Positions 1 through 8,455 of a DNA stretch of 64,000 bases are shown piece after piece; position 1 is the stretch's first letter, and each line of letters begins with the position of its first letter. The notes below the pieces were generated by a model. The model was not told the DNA's origin. It saw only the letters and a list, made by a program, of their open reading frames with translations, and did no database searches. The stretch spans positions 3,348,001-3,412,000 of the forward strand of contig NZ_JABWRB020000001.1 in NCBI RefSeq assembly GCF_014268745.2, written 5' to 3'. A program made the position numbers and the translations under genes. Source of the DNA: Pseudomonas zanjanensis. Lineage in GTDB: Bacteria > Pseudomonadota > Gammaproteobacteria > Pseudomonadales > Pseudomonadaceae.

Positions 1-3000
1 CTGCAGCTGTTGCTGCAACTCGCCCTGCCAGATGAAACCGCTGCGCAGGATTTCGTGGGCATCCATTGTCGCCTGCCACGCCGCGCGGAAACGCTCGGGG
101 TCCAGGCCATCGACATCCACGCACAACTGGTTGATGTAGGTCCCGGTGCCCTGCTCGTACAGGGTGTGAAACAGCATGCCTTGCTGCATTGGCGACAGTG
201 GATAAATGTCTTCGATAGCGGTCGCCGGCACTGGGATCGCGTCCAACTGCGCCTGGGTGATGCGCGCCAGCGGGAAATCCGACGGCGTGGTGCCCATGGC
301 ATCGGCCTGGCAGCAATGGCCAATCAGCGCTTCCAGCTCGCGGGTATAGTCATCGGCCAGGCGGGCGATGGTCGCCTCGTCGAATTGCTCATGGCTGAAC
401 GTCCAACGCAAGTCGAGCTCGCCGTCATAGACCTGGCCTTCGACACCCAACCAGTTGTCCAGGGGCGCATCAAGGCTCTGCTCGCGCCCGGCGCTTTCCC
501 CCGCCGGGCTGAACAGCGCCCCCTCCCGGGCATCGAAACTGCCGTCGAACTGGCCGAGGTAATTGAAGGTGATGCACGGCAATGGCAAGGCCTTGAGACA
601 GGCTTGCGCCGCCTCGTCGCCCAGGTAGCGCAGCACGCCGAAACCGATGCCCTTGTTCGGGATCGCCCGCAGTTGCTCCTTGATCTGCTTGATCGTGGCG
701 GCCACGCCATCCGCCGGTGTGAGGCGCACAGGGAACAGGCTGGTAAACCAGCCGACCGTACGAGTCAGGTCGACGCCACTGAACAACTCTTCGCGGCCAT
801 GGCCTTCCAGTTGGATCAAGGTGTCGACGTGGCCGGTCCAGCGACAGATCACCCGCGCCAGGGCGGTTAGCAACAGATCGTTGACCTGGGTGCGATACGC
901 CGCGGGCGCCTGTTGCAGCAGTTGCTGAGTGAGGGTTTTGTCGAGACGGCTGTGCAGCACTTTGGCGTAACGGCTTTGTCGGCTGCCTTGGGGGTTATCC
1001 CATGGCAGATCCACGACAGCGCCTTGCAGTTGTTGCTGCCAGAACGTCAGCTCGGACTGAACGTTTTCGGTCGTGGCGTAGGCCTGCAAATGCTCACCCC
1101 AGGCTTTATAGGCGCTGGTCTTGGCCGGCAGCTTGACGGCGGCGCCGACGCTGGCCTGTTGATAAGCCCGTTGCAGGTCTTCCAACAGGATGCGCCACGA
1201 CACACCGTCCACGGCCAGGTGGTGCACGGCCAATAACAGACGCTGGCTGCCATCGGCCATGCTCGCCAGCACCGCACGCAGCAACGGGCCGTTGTGCAGG
1301 CCGAGGCTGCACTGGGCCTTGGCACAGAAGTCTTGCAGCTCAGCGGCGGTCAGGTTGTCCGCCGTCCACAACACCTCAGGATCGACCACGATCGGCGCCA
1401 CCTCGGCCCGCCAGCCCGCCGGGGTTTCGACGAAGCGCGAACGCAAGGCATCGTGATGCGCCAACACGGCGTTGAGCGCCTGCAGCAGCGCGGGTGCCTG
1501 CAAGGGTAGATGGCTGCGCAACAAGACGGCCTGGTTCCAGTGGTGGCGCTGGGCAATCGCCTCCTCGAAAAACATCTGCTGGATGGGCAGCAACGGCTGT
1601 TCGCCACTGGCCGGTCCCTGATCGATCTGCAGCTCGCTGCCGCCTTGTTGCGCGACGCTCGCCAGGCCTTGCACGGTTTGATGCTGGAACAGGTCACGGG
1701 GGGTGAAATGGATCCCGGCCTGCCGCGAGCGGCTGACCACCTGGATCGAGATGATCGAGTCACCGCCCAGCTCGAAGAAGTTGTCGGTCAAGCCGACCTG
1801 TTCAAGCTTGAGCACGTCCTGCCAGATCGCCGCGATGCCTCGCTCCAGTTCGCTGCGAGGGGCGATAAAGGCCTGTTGCAGTTGGCTGGCATCGGCTGAA
1901 GGCAGGGCCTTGCGGTCGAGCTTCCCGTTGGGACTCAGCGGCAATTGCCCAAGGAACAACCATTGGGTCGGGACCATGTAGTCTGGCACGCAGTCCTTGA
2001 GTTGCGCCTTGAGGGATTCCCGCGCAGCGCCCTGTTCATCCGCCGAGGCCGACACCAGCGTTGCATCCTTGGGCACCACGTAACCCACCAGTTGCAGGCT
2101 GCTGCCACCTTGCACCGCCAGTACGACGGCGTCGCTGACCGCCTCCAGTTCCAGCAGGCGCGCTTCGATTTCGCCCAGTTCGATGCGCAAGCCGCGGATC
2201 TTCACTTGATGATCTACGCGGCCCACGTATTCGATTTGGCCCAAGGCATTGAAGCGCGCCAAGTCGCCGGTGCGATACAGGCGCGCACCCGTGGTGGAAA
2301 ACGGATCGGGAATGAAACGTTCAGCGGTCAAGGCCGGACGCTGGAAGTAACCACGCGCCAGCAACTCGCCGCCAATCAGCAGCTCGCCGGTTACCCCAAC
2401 CGGCGTGGGCGCCAGATGCGCGTCCAGCAGATAGGTATGCCGGCCAGGAAGCGGTTGACCAATGGGCAAGGTCAGCGGCAGCGGCCGACGATTGAAGACG
2501 TAATCGCTGCAATCCAGCGTGGTGGCCGTGACCGTGGCCTCGGTCGGACCGTAGGTGTTGAGCAGCTTGACCTGCTCCAGCCCGGCCCGGCGCCAGGCCT
2601 GTACGCCTTCGGGCGGCATGGCTTCACCGCCACTGTGGACCTGGCGCAGCGCCGCATAGTCACGCGGACCGACAGCGGCAAATTCCTTGGCGATCATGTT
2701 CCAGTAGGCAGTGGTCAAGTCCATGACCGTGATGCCCTGCTCGACGATCTGGCGGTACAGGGTTTCGCTGTCCCACACCTCGTTGCCGCGCAACACCACC
2801 GAGGCGCCGCAGGTCAGCGGACCGAACAGCTGCTCGCCAAAAGCATCAAAGTTGAAGGTCGCGAATTGCAGCACACAATCAGCGCTGCTCAAGCCGTAAT
2901 AGTGCTGCGAGGCGAACCCATGCTTGCTCAGCGCGCCGTGGCTGATACCGACACCTTTCGGGCGCCCCGTCGAGCCGGACGTGAACATGACGTAGGCCAG

Positions 3001-4965
3001 GCTATCGACCCACACCTTGCGTTGCAGATTGCCGGGTTCAGCGTTTACCCAGGACTCGGCCTGATCCAGGCACAGGCAACGCACGCCGTCGGGCACCGGC
3101 AGCCGTTCAAGCAAATGGCTTTGGCTCAAGAGCAAACGGCTGGCGCTGTCTTCGATCATGAAGCGCAGGCGATCGACCGGGTATTGGGGGTCCAGCGGCA
3201 CGTAGGCACCACCGGCCTTGAGCACGGCGAGAATGGCCACCACCAGGTCCGGGCTCCGGTCGACGGCGATGCCCACCAGCACGTCCGGACCGACGCCCGC
3301 CGCCACCAACGTGCGCCCCAGGCAGTTGGAGCGGGCGTTGAGCTCGCCATAGCTCAATCGTTGTCCATCGCAGATCAAGGCGACGGCATCCGGGCTGCGT
3401 TCAGCTTGCACCTCGAACAGCTCATGCACCGGGCGATCACTCGGCCAGGTCGCGTCGTGACGCCCCCAATCCATGACTAACTGCCGATATTCGGCCGGCG
3501 CCAACAAAGCAAGCTCGCCGACGCGCTGCTGCGGGTCGTTGACGATGTTGCGCAACAGCAGCGTCCAATGCCGCGCCATACGCTCGATGGTGTCGGGGTT
3601 GAACAAGTCACTGGCGTAGGTGAACGCCGCATGCAACTGTCCGCCCTTTTCGTAGGTGTCCAGGCTCAAGTCGAACTGGGTGCTGCGGCTTTCCCATTCG
3701 ATGACCCCCAGCTCCAGACCGCTGCCGACTTTCAGCGTGGTGACGTCGGCCACTTCCGGCTGGTGGTTGTACATCACCTGGAACAACGGGTTGTAGCTGA
3801 GGCTGCGCTCAAGTTTCAGCGCCTCGACCAGCCGTTCGAAGGGCAGATCCTGGTGGGCCTGGGCGCCGAGGGCGGTTTCCTTGATGTCATGCAACAGGTC
3901 GCCGAGGCGCGTCCGGCCATCCAGTTGCACCCGCAATACCTGGGTGTTGACGAAGAAACCAATCAGCCCTTCGATTTCCCGGCGGTTGCGGTTGGCGATC
4001 GGGACGCCGACGCGCAAGTCGTCTTGCCCGGTGTAGCGGTGCAGCAGGACATTGAACGTCCCCAGTAGCAGCATGAATAACGTGACCCCATGCTGGCGGG
4101 CAACGCCGCGCAGTTGCTCGACCAGCGCCGCGTCCACCACCTGTTCCAGGCGACGACCGCGATAACTCGGCAGCACCGGGCGTGGATAATCGATAGGAAG
4201 CTCCAGCACCGGATGTTCGTCGCCCAGTTGCGCTTGCCAGTAATCGAGTTGACGTTGCAGCTCGCCGGCTTCCAGCCAGCGGCGCTGCCACAAGGCATAG
4301 TCGCTGTACTGGATCGGCAAGTCGGCCAGTTGTGGTTCCACCCCCGCCTCATGGGCGTCATAGCAGCGAATGAATTCGTCGATCAGCACGTTCATCGACC
4401 AGCCGTCCGAGACGATGTGATGCAAGGTCAGCAGCAGCACGTGCTCTTGATCATCGAGCTTGAGCAGTTCGATCCGCAGCAACGGGCCGCTGGACAGGTC
4501 GAAGGGCTGCAGCGATTGGGCTTCGGCGGCCTGGCGCACCGCCTGCTCGCGCTCGGCAACCGGCAAGGCGCTGAAGTCCTTGTGCCCGATCACCAGTGCG
4601 GCGCTGGAGGGCACTTGCAGGAGGCTGTCGTCGGCCTGGCGCTGGAACACCGTGCGCAGGGTTTCATGACGGGCCACCAGGCTGGCGAAGGCTTGCTCCA
4701 GCGCAGGCAGGCTCAACGCGCCCTTGAGCCGCACCGCCCCGGGCAGGTTGTAGGCGCCGCTGTCCGGCTCCAGTTGCCAGAGAAACCACATGCGCTGCTG
4801 GGCATAGGACAACGCCTGGCGGTCCTCGGCCTCGACGCCCTGGGGAATGGGAAACCCGCTGAACTCCACGCCCTCCTTGGCCAACGCGGCCAGGAACATC
4901 CGGCGCTTTTCCAAGGGCAACCCGATAAACCGGCGAGCAAGTTTCAAGGCGTCTTCAGCATTCAT
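1..4965 (-). CDS. Pyoverdine-type non-ribosomal peptide synthetase, 5' part (C-A-T-E-C), runs off the left edge
   Basis: The reading frame starts at ATG 4965 and is still open at base 1 (1655 codons), so the C-terminal part is missing. Visible domains: condensation (about residues 50-480, HHIVSDG at 182-188); adenylation (FTSGSTGRPKG near 657, NTYGPTE near 802, YRTGDLAR near 895); a carrier domain with LGGDSIIS near 1065; an epimerization domain (LLPIQQMFFEEA, then HHLAVDGVSWRIL near 1245); and the start of a second condensation domain of the post-epimerization type (YPLSPMQQGMLFHTL near 1590). The module therefore adds a residue and inverts it to the D form. The first pocket residues read D-A-E-S, which I associate with lysine-type pockets; this is tentative. 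The N-terminus (MNAEDALKLARRF) resembles pyoverdine side-chain synthetases of the PvdI/PvdJ kind. It lacks the acyl-CoA ligase start of PvdL. Located in the cytoplasm. Confidence 0.9.
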   Translation of the reverse strand, partial: MNAEDALKLARRFIGLPLEKRRMFLAALAKEGVEFSGFPIPQGVEAEDRQALSYAQQRMWFLWQLEPDSGAYNLPGAVRLKGALSLPALEQAFASLVARHETLRTVFQRQADDSLLQVPSSAALVIGHKDFSALPVAEREQAVRQAAEAQSLQPFDLSSGPLLRIELLKLDDQEHVLLLTLHHIVSDGWSMNVLIDEFIRCYDAHEAGVEPQLADLPIQYSDYALWQRRWLEAGELQRQLDYWQAQLGDEHPVLELPIDYPRPVLPSYRGRRLEQVVDAALVEQLRGVARQHGVTLFMLLLGTFNVLLHRYTGQDDLRVGVPIANRNRREIEGLIGFFVNTQVLRVQLDGRTRLGDLLHDIKETALGAQAHQDLPFERLVEALKLERSLSYNPLFQVMYNHQPEVADVTTLKVGSGLELGVIEWESRSTQFDLSLDTYEKGGQLHAAFTYASDLFNPDTIERMARHWTLLLRNIVNDPQQRVGELALLAPAEYRQLVMDWGRHDATWPSDRPVHELFEVQAERSPDAVALICDGQRLSYGELNARSNCLGRTLVAAGVGPDVLVGIAVDRSPDLVVAILAVLKAGGAYVPLDPQYPVDRLRFMIEDSASRLLLSQSHLLERLPVPDGVRCLCLDQAESWVNAEPGNLQRKVWVDSLAYVMFTSGSTGRPKGVGISHGALSKHGFASQHYYGLSSADCVLQFATFNFDAFGEQLFGPLTCGASVVLRGNEVWDSETLYRQIVEQGITVMDLTTAYWNMIAKEFAAVGPRDYAALRQVHSGGEAMPPEGVQAWRRAGLEQVKLLNTYGPTEATVTATTLDCSDYVFNRRPLPLTLPIGQPLPGRHTYLLDAHLAPTPVGVTGELLIGGELLARGYFQRPALTAERFIPDPFSTTGARLYRTGDLARFNALGQIEYVGRVDHQVKIRGLRIELGEIEARLLELEAVSDAVVLAVQGGSSLQLVGYVVPKDATLVSASADEQGAARESLKAQLKDCVPDYMVPTQWLFLGQLPLSPNGKLDRKALPSADASQLQQAFIAPRSELERGIAAIWQDVLKLEQVGLTDNFFELGGDSIISIQVVSRSRQAGIHFTPRDLFQHQTVQGLASVAQQGGSELQIDQGPASGEQPLLPIQQMFFEEAIAQRHHWNQAVLLRSHLPLQAPALLQALNAVLAHHDALRSRFVETPAGWRAEVAPIVVDPEVLWTADNLTAAELQDFCAKAQCSLGLHNGPLLRAVLASMADGSQRLLLAVHHLAVDGVSWRILLEDLQRAYQQASVGAAVKLPAKTSAYKAWGEHLQAYATTENVQSELTFWQQQLQGAVVDLPWDNPQGSRQSRYAKVLHSRLDKTLTQQLLQQAPAAYRTQVNDLLLTALARVICRWTGHVDTLIQLEGHGREELFSGVDLTRTVGWFTSLFPVRLTPADGVAATIKQIKEQLRAIPNKGIGFGVLRYLGDEAAQACLKALPLPCITFNYLGQFDGSFDAREGALFSPAGESAGREQSLDAPLDNWLGVEGQVYDGELDLRWTFSHEQFDEATIARLADDYTRELEALIGHCCQADAMGTTPSDFPLARITQAQLDAIPVPATAIEDIYPLSPMQQGMLFHTLYEQGTGTYINQLCVDVDGLDPERFRAAWQATMDAHEILRSGFIWQGELQQQLQ

Positions 4966-5227
4966 TTCTGGGGTATCCGGAATCAGTGGGCACAAGGCAC
5001 AAAGGCAAGTCGTCCCTATGAAACGAATGCAAACCGGAAAAATTAGCGCTTGGGAACAAGTGTCAGAAAGGAAGAAACCCGTGGCGAGGGAGCTTGCTCC
5101 CGCTCGGCTGCGCAGCAGTCGTAAACCGGCTGATGCGGTCTGTCTGGACTACTGCAAGTTTCTTTGGGGCGGCTTCGCCGCCCAGCGGGAGCAAGCTCCC
5201 TCGCCACAGAAGCGGGTCTTGAACGGG
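4966..5227. other. Gap between thioesterase and NRPS genes, with REP pair and possible second promoter
   Basis: These 262 bases hold a family A REP pair (5081-5210). Next to the NRPS start there is a weak PvdS-like element on the minus strand: TAATT at 5045-5041, a 15-base spacer, then CGT at 5025-5023. The normal spacer is 16-17 bases. If real, it would give the NRPS gene its own promoter downstream of the REP hairpin. Confidence 0.45.
5081..5210. repeat. REP pair, family A, inverted
   Basis: Two copies of the element beginning GTGGCGAGGGAGCTTGCTCC face each other, and their inner tails carry G/C-rich arms around TGCGCAGCA. This is the commonest intergenic repeat of the window. Paired inverted REPs of this kind are REPINs, moved by a RAYT transposase encoded elsewhere. 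Confidence 0.85.
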
Positions 5228-5962
5228 CTAGGCGCTGATCGCCAACCCATGCCGCCGATGATGCACGCTCAACTGATCCTTGATCAGCCGCAGCACCTTG
5301 GCCTCGTGCTCATGAATGAAGAAGTGCCCGCCCGCCAGCATGTCCACCGAGAAACTGCCCGTGGTTTCCCGCCGCCAGCCCATCAGTTGCTCCGTGGTGG
5401 CCTTGTCGGCCGTGCCGCCGAATACATGCACCGGGCACTTGAGCAGCGGCCGTTGCCGTGGCTGGAAACGACCGCACAGCAAAAAGTCGGCCCGCAGGAT
5501 CGGCAGGGTCAGGTCCATCAGCTCTTCATTGGCCAGGATCTCCTCGCTCGTACCATTGAGGGTGCGCAGTTGCTCGATCAACTCAGCGTCGGTTTTCGCC
5601 TTGGCAAAACCGCGATCATAGTCGGCGCGCATCGTCGGCGCCGCGGTGCCGGAGGCAAACAGCGCCACCGGTTCCGGGCTGCCAAGCTCACGCAGGGCAT
5701 GGGCAATTTCGCAGGCCAGCAGCGCGCCCAGGCTGTGGCCGAACAAGGCGTACGGGGCCTGGAGCGTCGGGTGCAGCTCCCGCGCCAGTTGCATCGCCAA
5801 CGGGCCCATGTCGGTGTGCAGTGGCTCGTCGAAGCGTGCACCGCGCCCCGGCAATTCCACCGGTTGCACGTGCAGCCATTGCGGCAACGTGCGCCGCCAG
5901 CGGCTATACACCATCGCGCTGGCGCCGGAATAAGGCAGGCACAGCAGGGTCAGTTGGGTCAC
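5228..5962 (-). CDS. pvdG: Type II thioesterase of siderophore synthesis (PvdG-like)
   Basis: A 244-residue alpha/beta hydrolase of the usual type II thioesterase length. The nucleophile elbow is GHSLG with Ser77. A likely acid is Asp186 (GGTADKAT) and the catalytic His is 213 (GGHFF). Such enzymes remove wrongly loaded acyl groups from NRPS carrier domains. The start is GTG at 5962, preceded by GGAG nine bases upstream. It is the first gene of the NRPS transcription unit and sits behind a PvdS-type promoter, which supports a pyoverdine role. The symbol is given by analogy with P. aeruginosa, where pvdG lies next to pvdL. The NRPS downstream here is not PvdL, so it could be a differently named paralogue. 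Confidence 0.8.
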   Translation of the reverse strand: MTQLTLLCLPYSGASAMVYSRWRRTLPQWLHVQPVELPGRGARFDEPLHTDMGPLAMQLARELHPTLQAPYALFGHSLGALLACEIAHALRELGSPEPVALFASGTAAPTMRADYDRGFAKAKTDAELIEQLRTLNGTSEEILANEELMDLTLPILRADFLLCGRFQPRQRPLLKCPVHVFGGTADKATTEQLMGWRRETTGSFSVDMLAGGHFFIHEHEAKVLRLIKDQLSVHHRRHGLAISA

Positions 5963-5997
5963 TGCGGTTTTCTCCGATCGGTCGTGTAGGGAGGATA

Positions 5998-6021
5998 ACG
6001 AAATCCTAACCCATGGAATTA
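5998..6021 (-). promoter_or_regulatory. Iron-starvation (PvdS) promoter element
   Basis: On the minus strand this reads TAATT, 16 bases, CGT. The PvdS-dependent consensus is TAAAT-N16/17-CGT, so only one base of the -35 box differs and the spacing is exact. It lies 36 bases upstream of the thioesterase GTG codon, a suitable distance for the promoter of the thioesterase-NRPS unit. This would place the unit under Fur and the PvdS sigma factor. Confidence 0.65.
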
Positions 6022-6060
6022 GTCAAAACCGTGACGTTCGCGACAAGATGCCTACCCCTT

Positions 6061-6147
6061 GTGAGAGCGAGGCATGTGGGAGCAAGGCTTGTGAGAGCAA
6101 GGCATGTGAGAGCCAGGCATGTGGGAGCAAGGCTTGCCCGCGATGAA
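6061..6147. repeat. 15-bp minisatellite grown from a REP end
   Basis: Five contiguous 15-base units (6061-6075, 6076-6090, 6091-6105, 6106-6120, 6121-6135) alternate GTGAGAGC(G/A/C)AGGCAT with GTGGGAGCAAGGCTT. They run directly into GCCCGCGATGAA, the rest of a family B REP. The array looks like expansion of the first 15 bases of one REP. Confidence 0.85.
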
Positions 6148-6217
6148 CGATAACGCGGTTCATCTTCCCACACGACCTTATACTGGCGACATCTCGATCA
6201 CTGCACAGGAGAACGCC

Positions 6218-6988
6218 ATGGGCTGGTCCGCCAAGCAATATGTCACCTTCGAACAGGAACGCACCCGTCCGTCCCGGGACCTGCTCGCCGCCATTCCTCC
6301 CGTGGAGGCACGCACGGTGATCGACCTGGGATGCGGCCCGGGCAACTCCACCGAGTTGTTGGTGGAACATTTCAGCGGCGCCACGGTACGCGGCCTGGAC
6401 AGTTCCAGCGACATGGTCGACGCCGCACGCAAGCGCTTGCCCGCCGTGGCATTCGATACGGCCGACATTGGCCAATGGGATGAACCCGGGCCGTTCGACG
6501 TGATCTTCGCCAACGCGGTGCTGCAATGGCTGCCCGACCACGCCACCCTGCTGCCCGCGCTGATGGGCAAACTCGCCCCCGGCGGTAGCCTGGCGATCCA
6601 GATGCCCGACAACCTGCACCAGCCCTCCCACCGCTTGATGCGGGAAATCGCCGCCAACGGGCCTTGGGCCAGCCAACTGGCCGCGGCGGCTGATTCGCGT
6701 ACCGAGATGGCGGATGCCAGCGCCTATTACGCGATGCTCAAGCCCCACTGCAGCCGCGTCGATGTGTGGCGCACCACCTACCATCACCCCTTGGCCGGCG
6801 GTGCCGCAGGCGTGGTGGAATGGTTCAAGGGCAGCGCCTTGCGGCCGTTTCTCGAGCCGCTGGACGAAACACAGCGCGAGCAATACCTGGCGCAGTATCT
6901 CAAGGCGATCGAACAGGCTTACCCAGCCCAGGACGATGGGACGGTGCTGCTGCCGTTTCCCCGGCTGTTCATGGTCGCGACACGCTAG
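6218..6988 (+). CDS. tam: Trans-aconitate 2-methyltransferase (Tam-like)
   Basis: 256 residues, close to the usual Tam length of about 250. It is a SAM-dependent methyltransferase with motif I VIDLGCGPGNS at about residues 34-44, an acidic residue after strand 2 (GLDSSSDMVDAAR), and the family's ANAVLQWLPDH segment. Tam methylates trans-aconitate, a spontaneous product of cis-aconitate that inhibits aconitase. ATG 6218 is chosen because CAGGAGAA stands just upstream; an upstream in-frame extension would run through the 15-bp repeats. No partner gene is evident. Confidence 0.85.
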   Translation: MGWSAKQYVTFEQERTRPSRDLLAAIPPVEARTVIDLGCGPGNSTELLVEHFSGATVRGLDSSSDMVDAARKRLPAVAFDTADIGQWDEPGPFDVIFANAVLQWLPDHATLLPALMGKLAPGGSLAIQMPDNLHQPSHRLMREIAANGPWASQLAAAADSRTEMADASAYYAMLKPHCSRVDVWRTTYHHPLAGGAAGVVEWFKGSALRPFLEPLDETQREQYLAQYLKAIEQAYPAQDDGTVLLPFPRLFMVATR

Positions 6989-7070
6989 GGCGAGGGTCGA
7001 TGACGCAGCGACAGGGCCTAAATTTCTGATCCGGGCCCTCGTTACCTGCTAAGACCAAAAACCCGCAAGA

Positions 7071-8213
7071 GTGACCGCCGTGGACCTGCACACCATCCTG
7101 GGCAAGCTGTTCGCCAATGCCGGCGCCGTTGGTATCGAAGGCGTCTTCCAATTCGTGTTCGGCCCGCACCAGGCGTACTGGTCCGAGGTCAAGGCCAGCA
7201 GCCGCACCGAGGCGGGCCGCCACACCAGCCCCGACGTGACCATCGAGGTGGCGGAGAAGGACTTCCTCGGGATCATGGCCGGCATGGCCAATGTCGAGGA
7301 ACTGTTCGCCAGCGGTCGCCTGAAAATCGGCGGCAACATGGGCCTGGCGACGTTGCTGCCGCAGATCATCGACCATGCCCGGCATGGCGGTGGCGTGGTG
7401 GAAAAGGTCGACATGAACAAGCGCTACCCGACCCCGCCGCGCTTCAGCGAAAAACTCACCGCCAGCCTGCCGACCCAACGCAGCGTGGAACGGCGGCCGC
7501 GCAGCGGGCTGTCGGTGCAGCAGTTCCGCGCCCAGTACCTGCCCCACGGCATTCCGCTGGTCATCAGCGATGCCCTGCAGGACTGGCCATTGTTCAAGCT
7601 CAGCCGCGAAGAATCCCTGGTGCATTTCGCCGAGCTGCAAGGCATCACCCGTCACGGCGACTACGTGAAGAAGACCTTCTCCACCGAGCGGGATTTTCGC
7701 TCCACGTCCATGGCCGACTTTATCGCTTCCCTCGACAGCCCGGCGGCCAAGGGTGCCGACGGTGAACCACCGGCCTACATGGGCAACAACATCCTGCCGG
7801 CGCAGCTGATGGAGCAGATCAAGTACCCGCCCTACTTCGACCCGTCGTTGTTCATCCCACCGCGTATCTGGATCGGCCCCAAGGGCACCCTGACGCCCCT
7901 GCATCGCGACGACACCGACAATCTGTTCGCCCAGGTCTGGGGCCAGAAAACTTTCACCCTCGCCGCGCCTCATCATCGCGAAGCCCTGGGCACCTGGTCC
8001 ACGGCGCCCCAAGGCGGGCTGGACGGCTGCGATTTCAACCCGGACGCGCCGGACTACCAACGCTTCCCCCGGGCCCGTGACGTGACCTTCCTGCGCGTGA
8101 CGCTGGAGGCTGGAGATTTGCTGTTTTTGCCGGAAGGCTGGTTTCACCAGGTGGAGTCGGTGTCGACGTCGTTGTCGGTTAATTTCTGGGTGAATTCGGG
8201 GCGGGGGTGGTAA
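7071..8213 (+). CDS. SCP2-like domain fused to a JmjC/cupin-8 domain protein
   Basis: 380 residues. The first ~115 resemble a sterol-carrier/SCP2 lipid-binding fold (DVTIEVAEKDFLGIMAG, then FASGRLKIGGNMGLATLL). Residues ~140-380 are a JmjC/cupin-8 domain with a complete Fe(II) facial triad: His278 and Asp280 (PLHRDD) and His359 (GWFHQV), consistent with a 2-oxoglutarate-dependent hydroxylase. The substrate is unknown. It lies near siderophore genes, but I see no link beyond position. The start is uncertain: GTG 7071 gives the longest form, GTG 7080 is possible, and neither has a strong ribosome site. Confidence 0.75.
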   Translation: MTAVDLHTILGKLFANAGAVGIEGVFQFVFGPHQAYWSEVKASSRTEAGRHTSPDVTIEVAEKDFLGIMAGMANVEELFASGRLKIGGNMGLATLLPQIIDHARHGGGVVEKVDMNKRYPTPPRFSEKLTASLPTQRSVERRPRSGLSVQQFRAQYLPHGIPLVISDALQDWPLFKLSREESLVHFAELQGITRHGDYVKKTFSTERDFRSTSMADFIASLDSPAAKGADGEPPAYMGNNILPAQLMEQIKYPPYFDPSLFIPPRIWIGPKGTLTPLHRDDTDNLFAQVWGQKTFTLAAPHHREALGTWSTAPQGGLDGCDFNPDAPDYQRFPRARDVTFLRVTLEAGDLLFLPEGWFHQVESVSTSLSVNFWVNSGRGW

Positions 8214-8252
8214 CAGCGGCCCTGAAGCACATTCTTTTTCTGGCAGACAGAT

Positions 8253-8339
8253 TGTGGGAGCAAGGCTTGCCCGCGATGAAGACAATGCGGTCTTTCGGAA
8301 ATCGAGTCGCCTGTTTCGCGAGCAAGCTTTGCTCCCACA
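8253..8339. repeat. REP pair, family B variant
   Basis: TGTGGGAGCAAGGCTTGCCC at the left faces its inverted partner ending in GCTCCCACA at the right, with about 35 bases between. It lies in the 242-base gap between the JmjC gene and the SDR gene. Confidence 0.8.
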
Positions 8340-8455
8340 GTCCCTTGCCACAGGTTTGTGTTTGGACCTGGAATATGAAGACCACCTCACCCAACTGAAC
8401 TCCACCCACCTCAAACCAGTCAGCAGGTAAGGCCCTCAACTCAAGGTGCTAGACC

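Noticed and set aside
1945..3480. Long open frame on the plus strand opposite the NRPS
   Set aside because: It is antisense to a clear NRPS with intact domain motifs; high-GC codon bias opens the opposite frame. Its translation is rich in His, Gln and Arg and shows no family.
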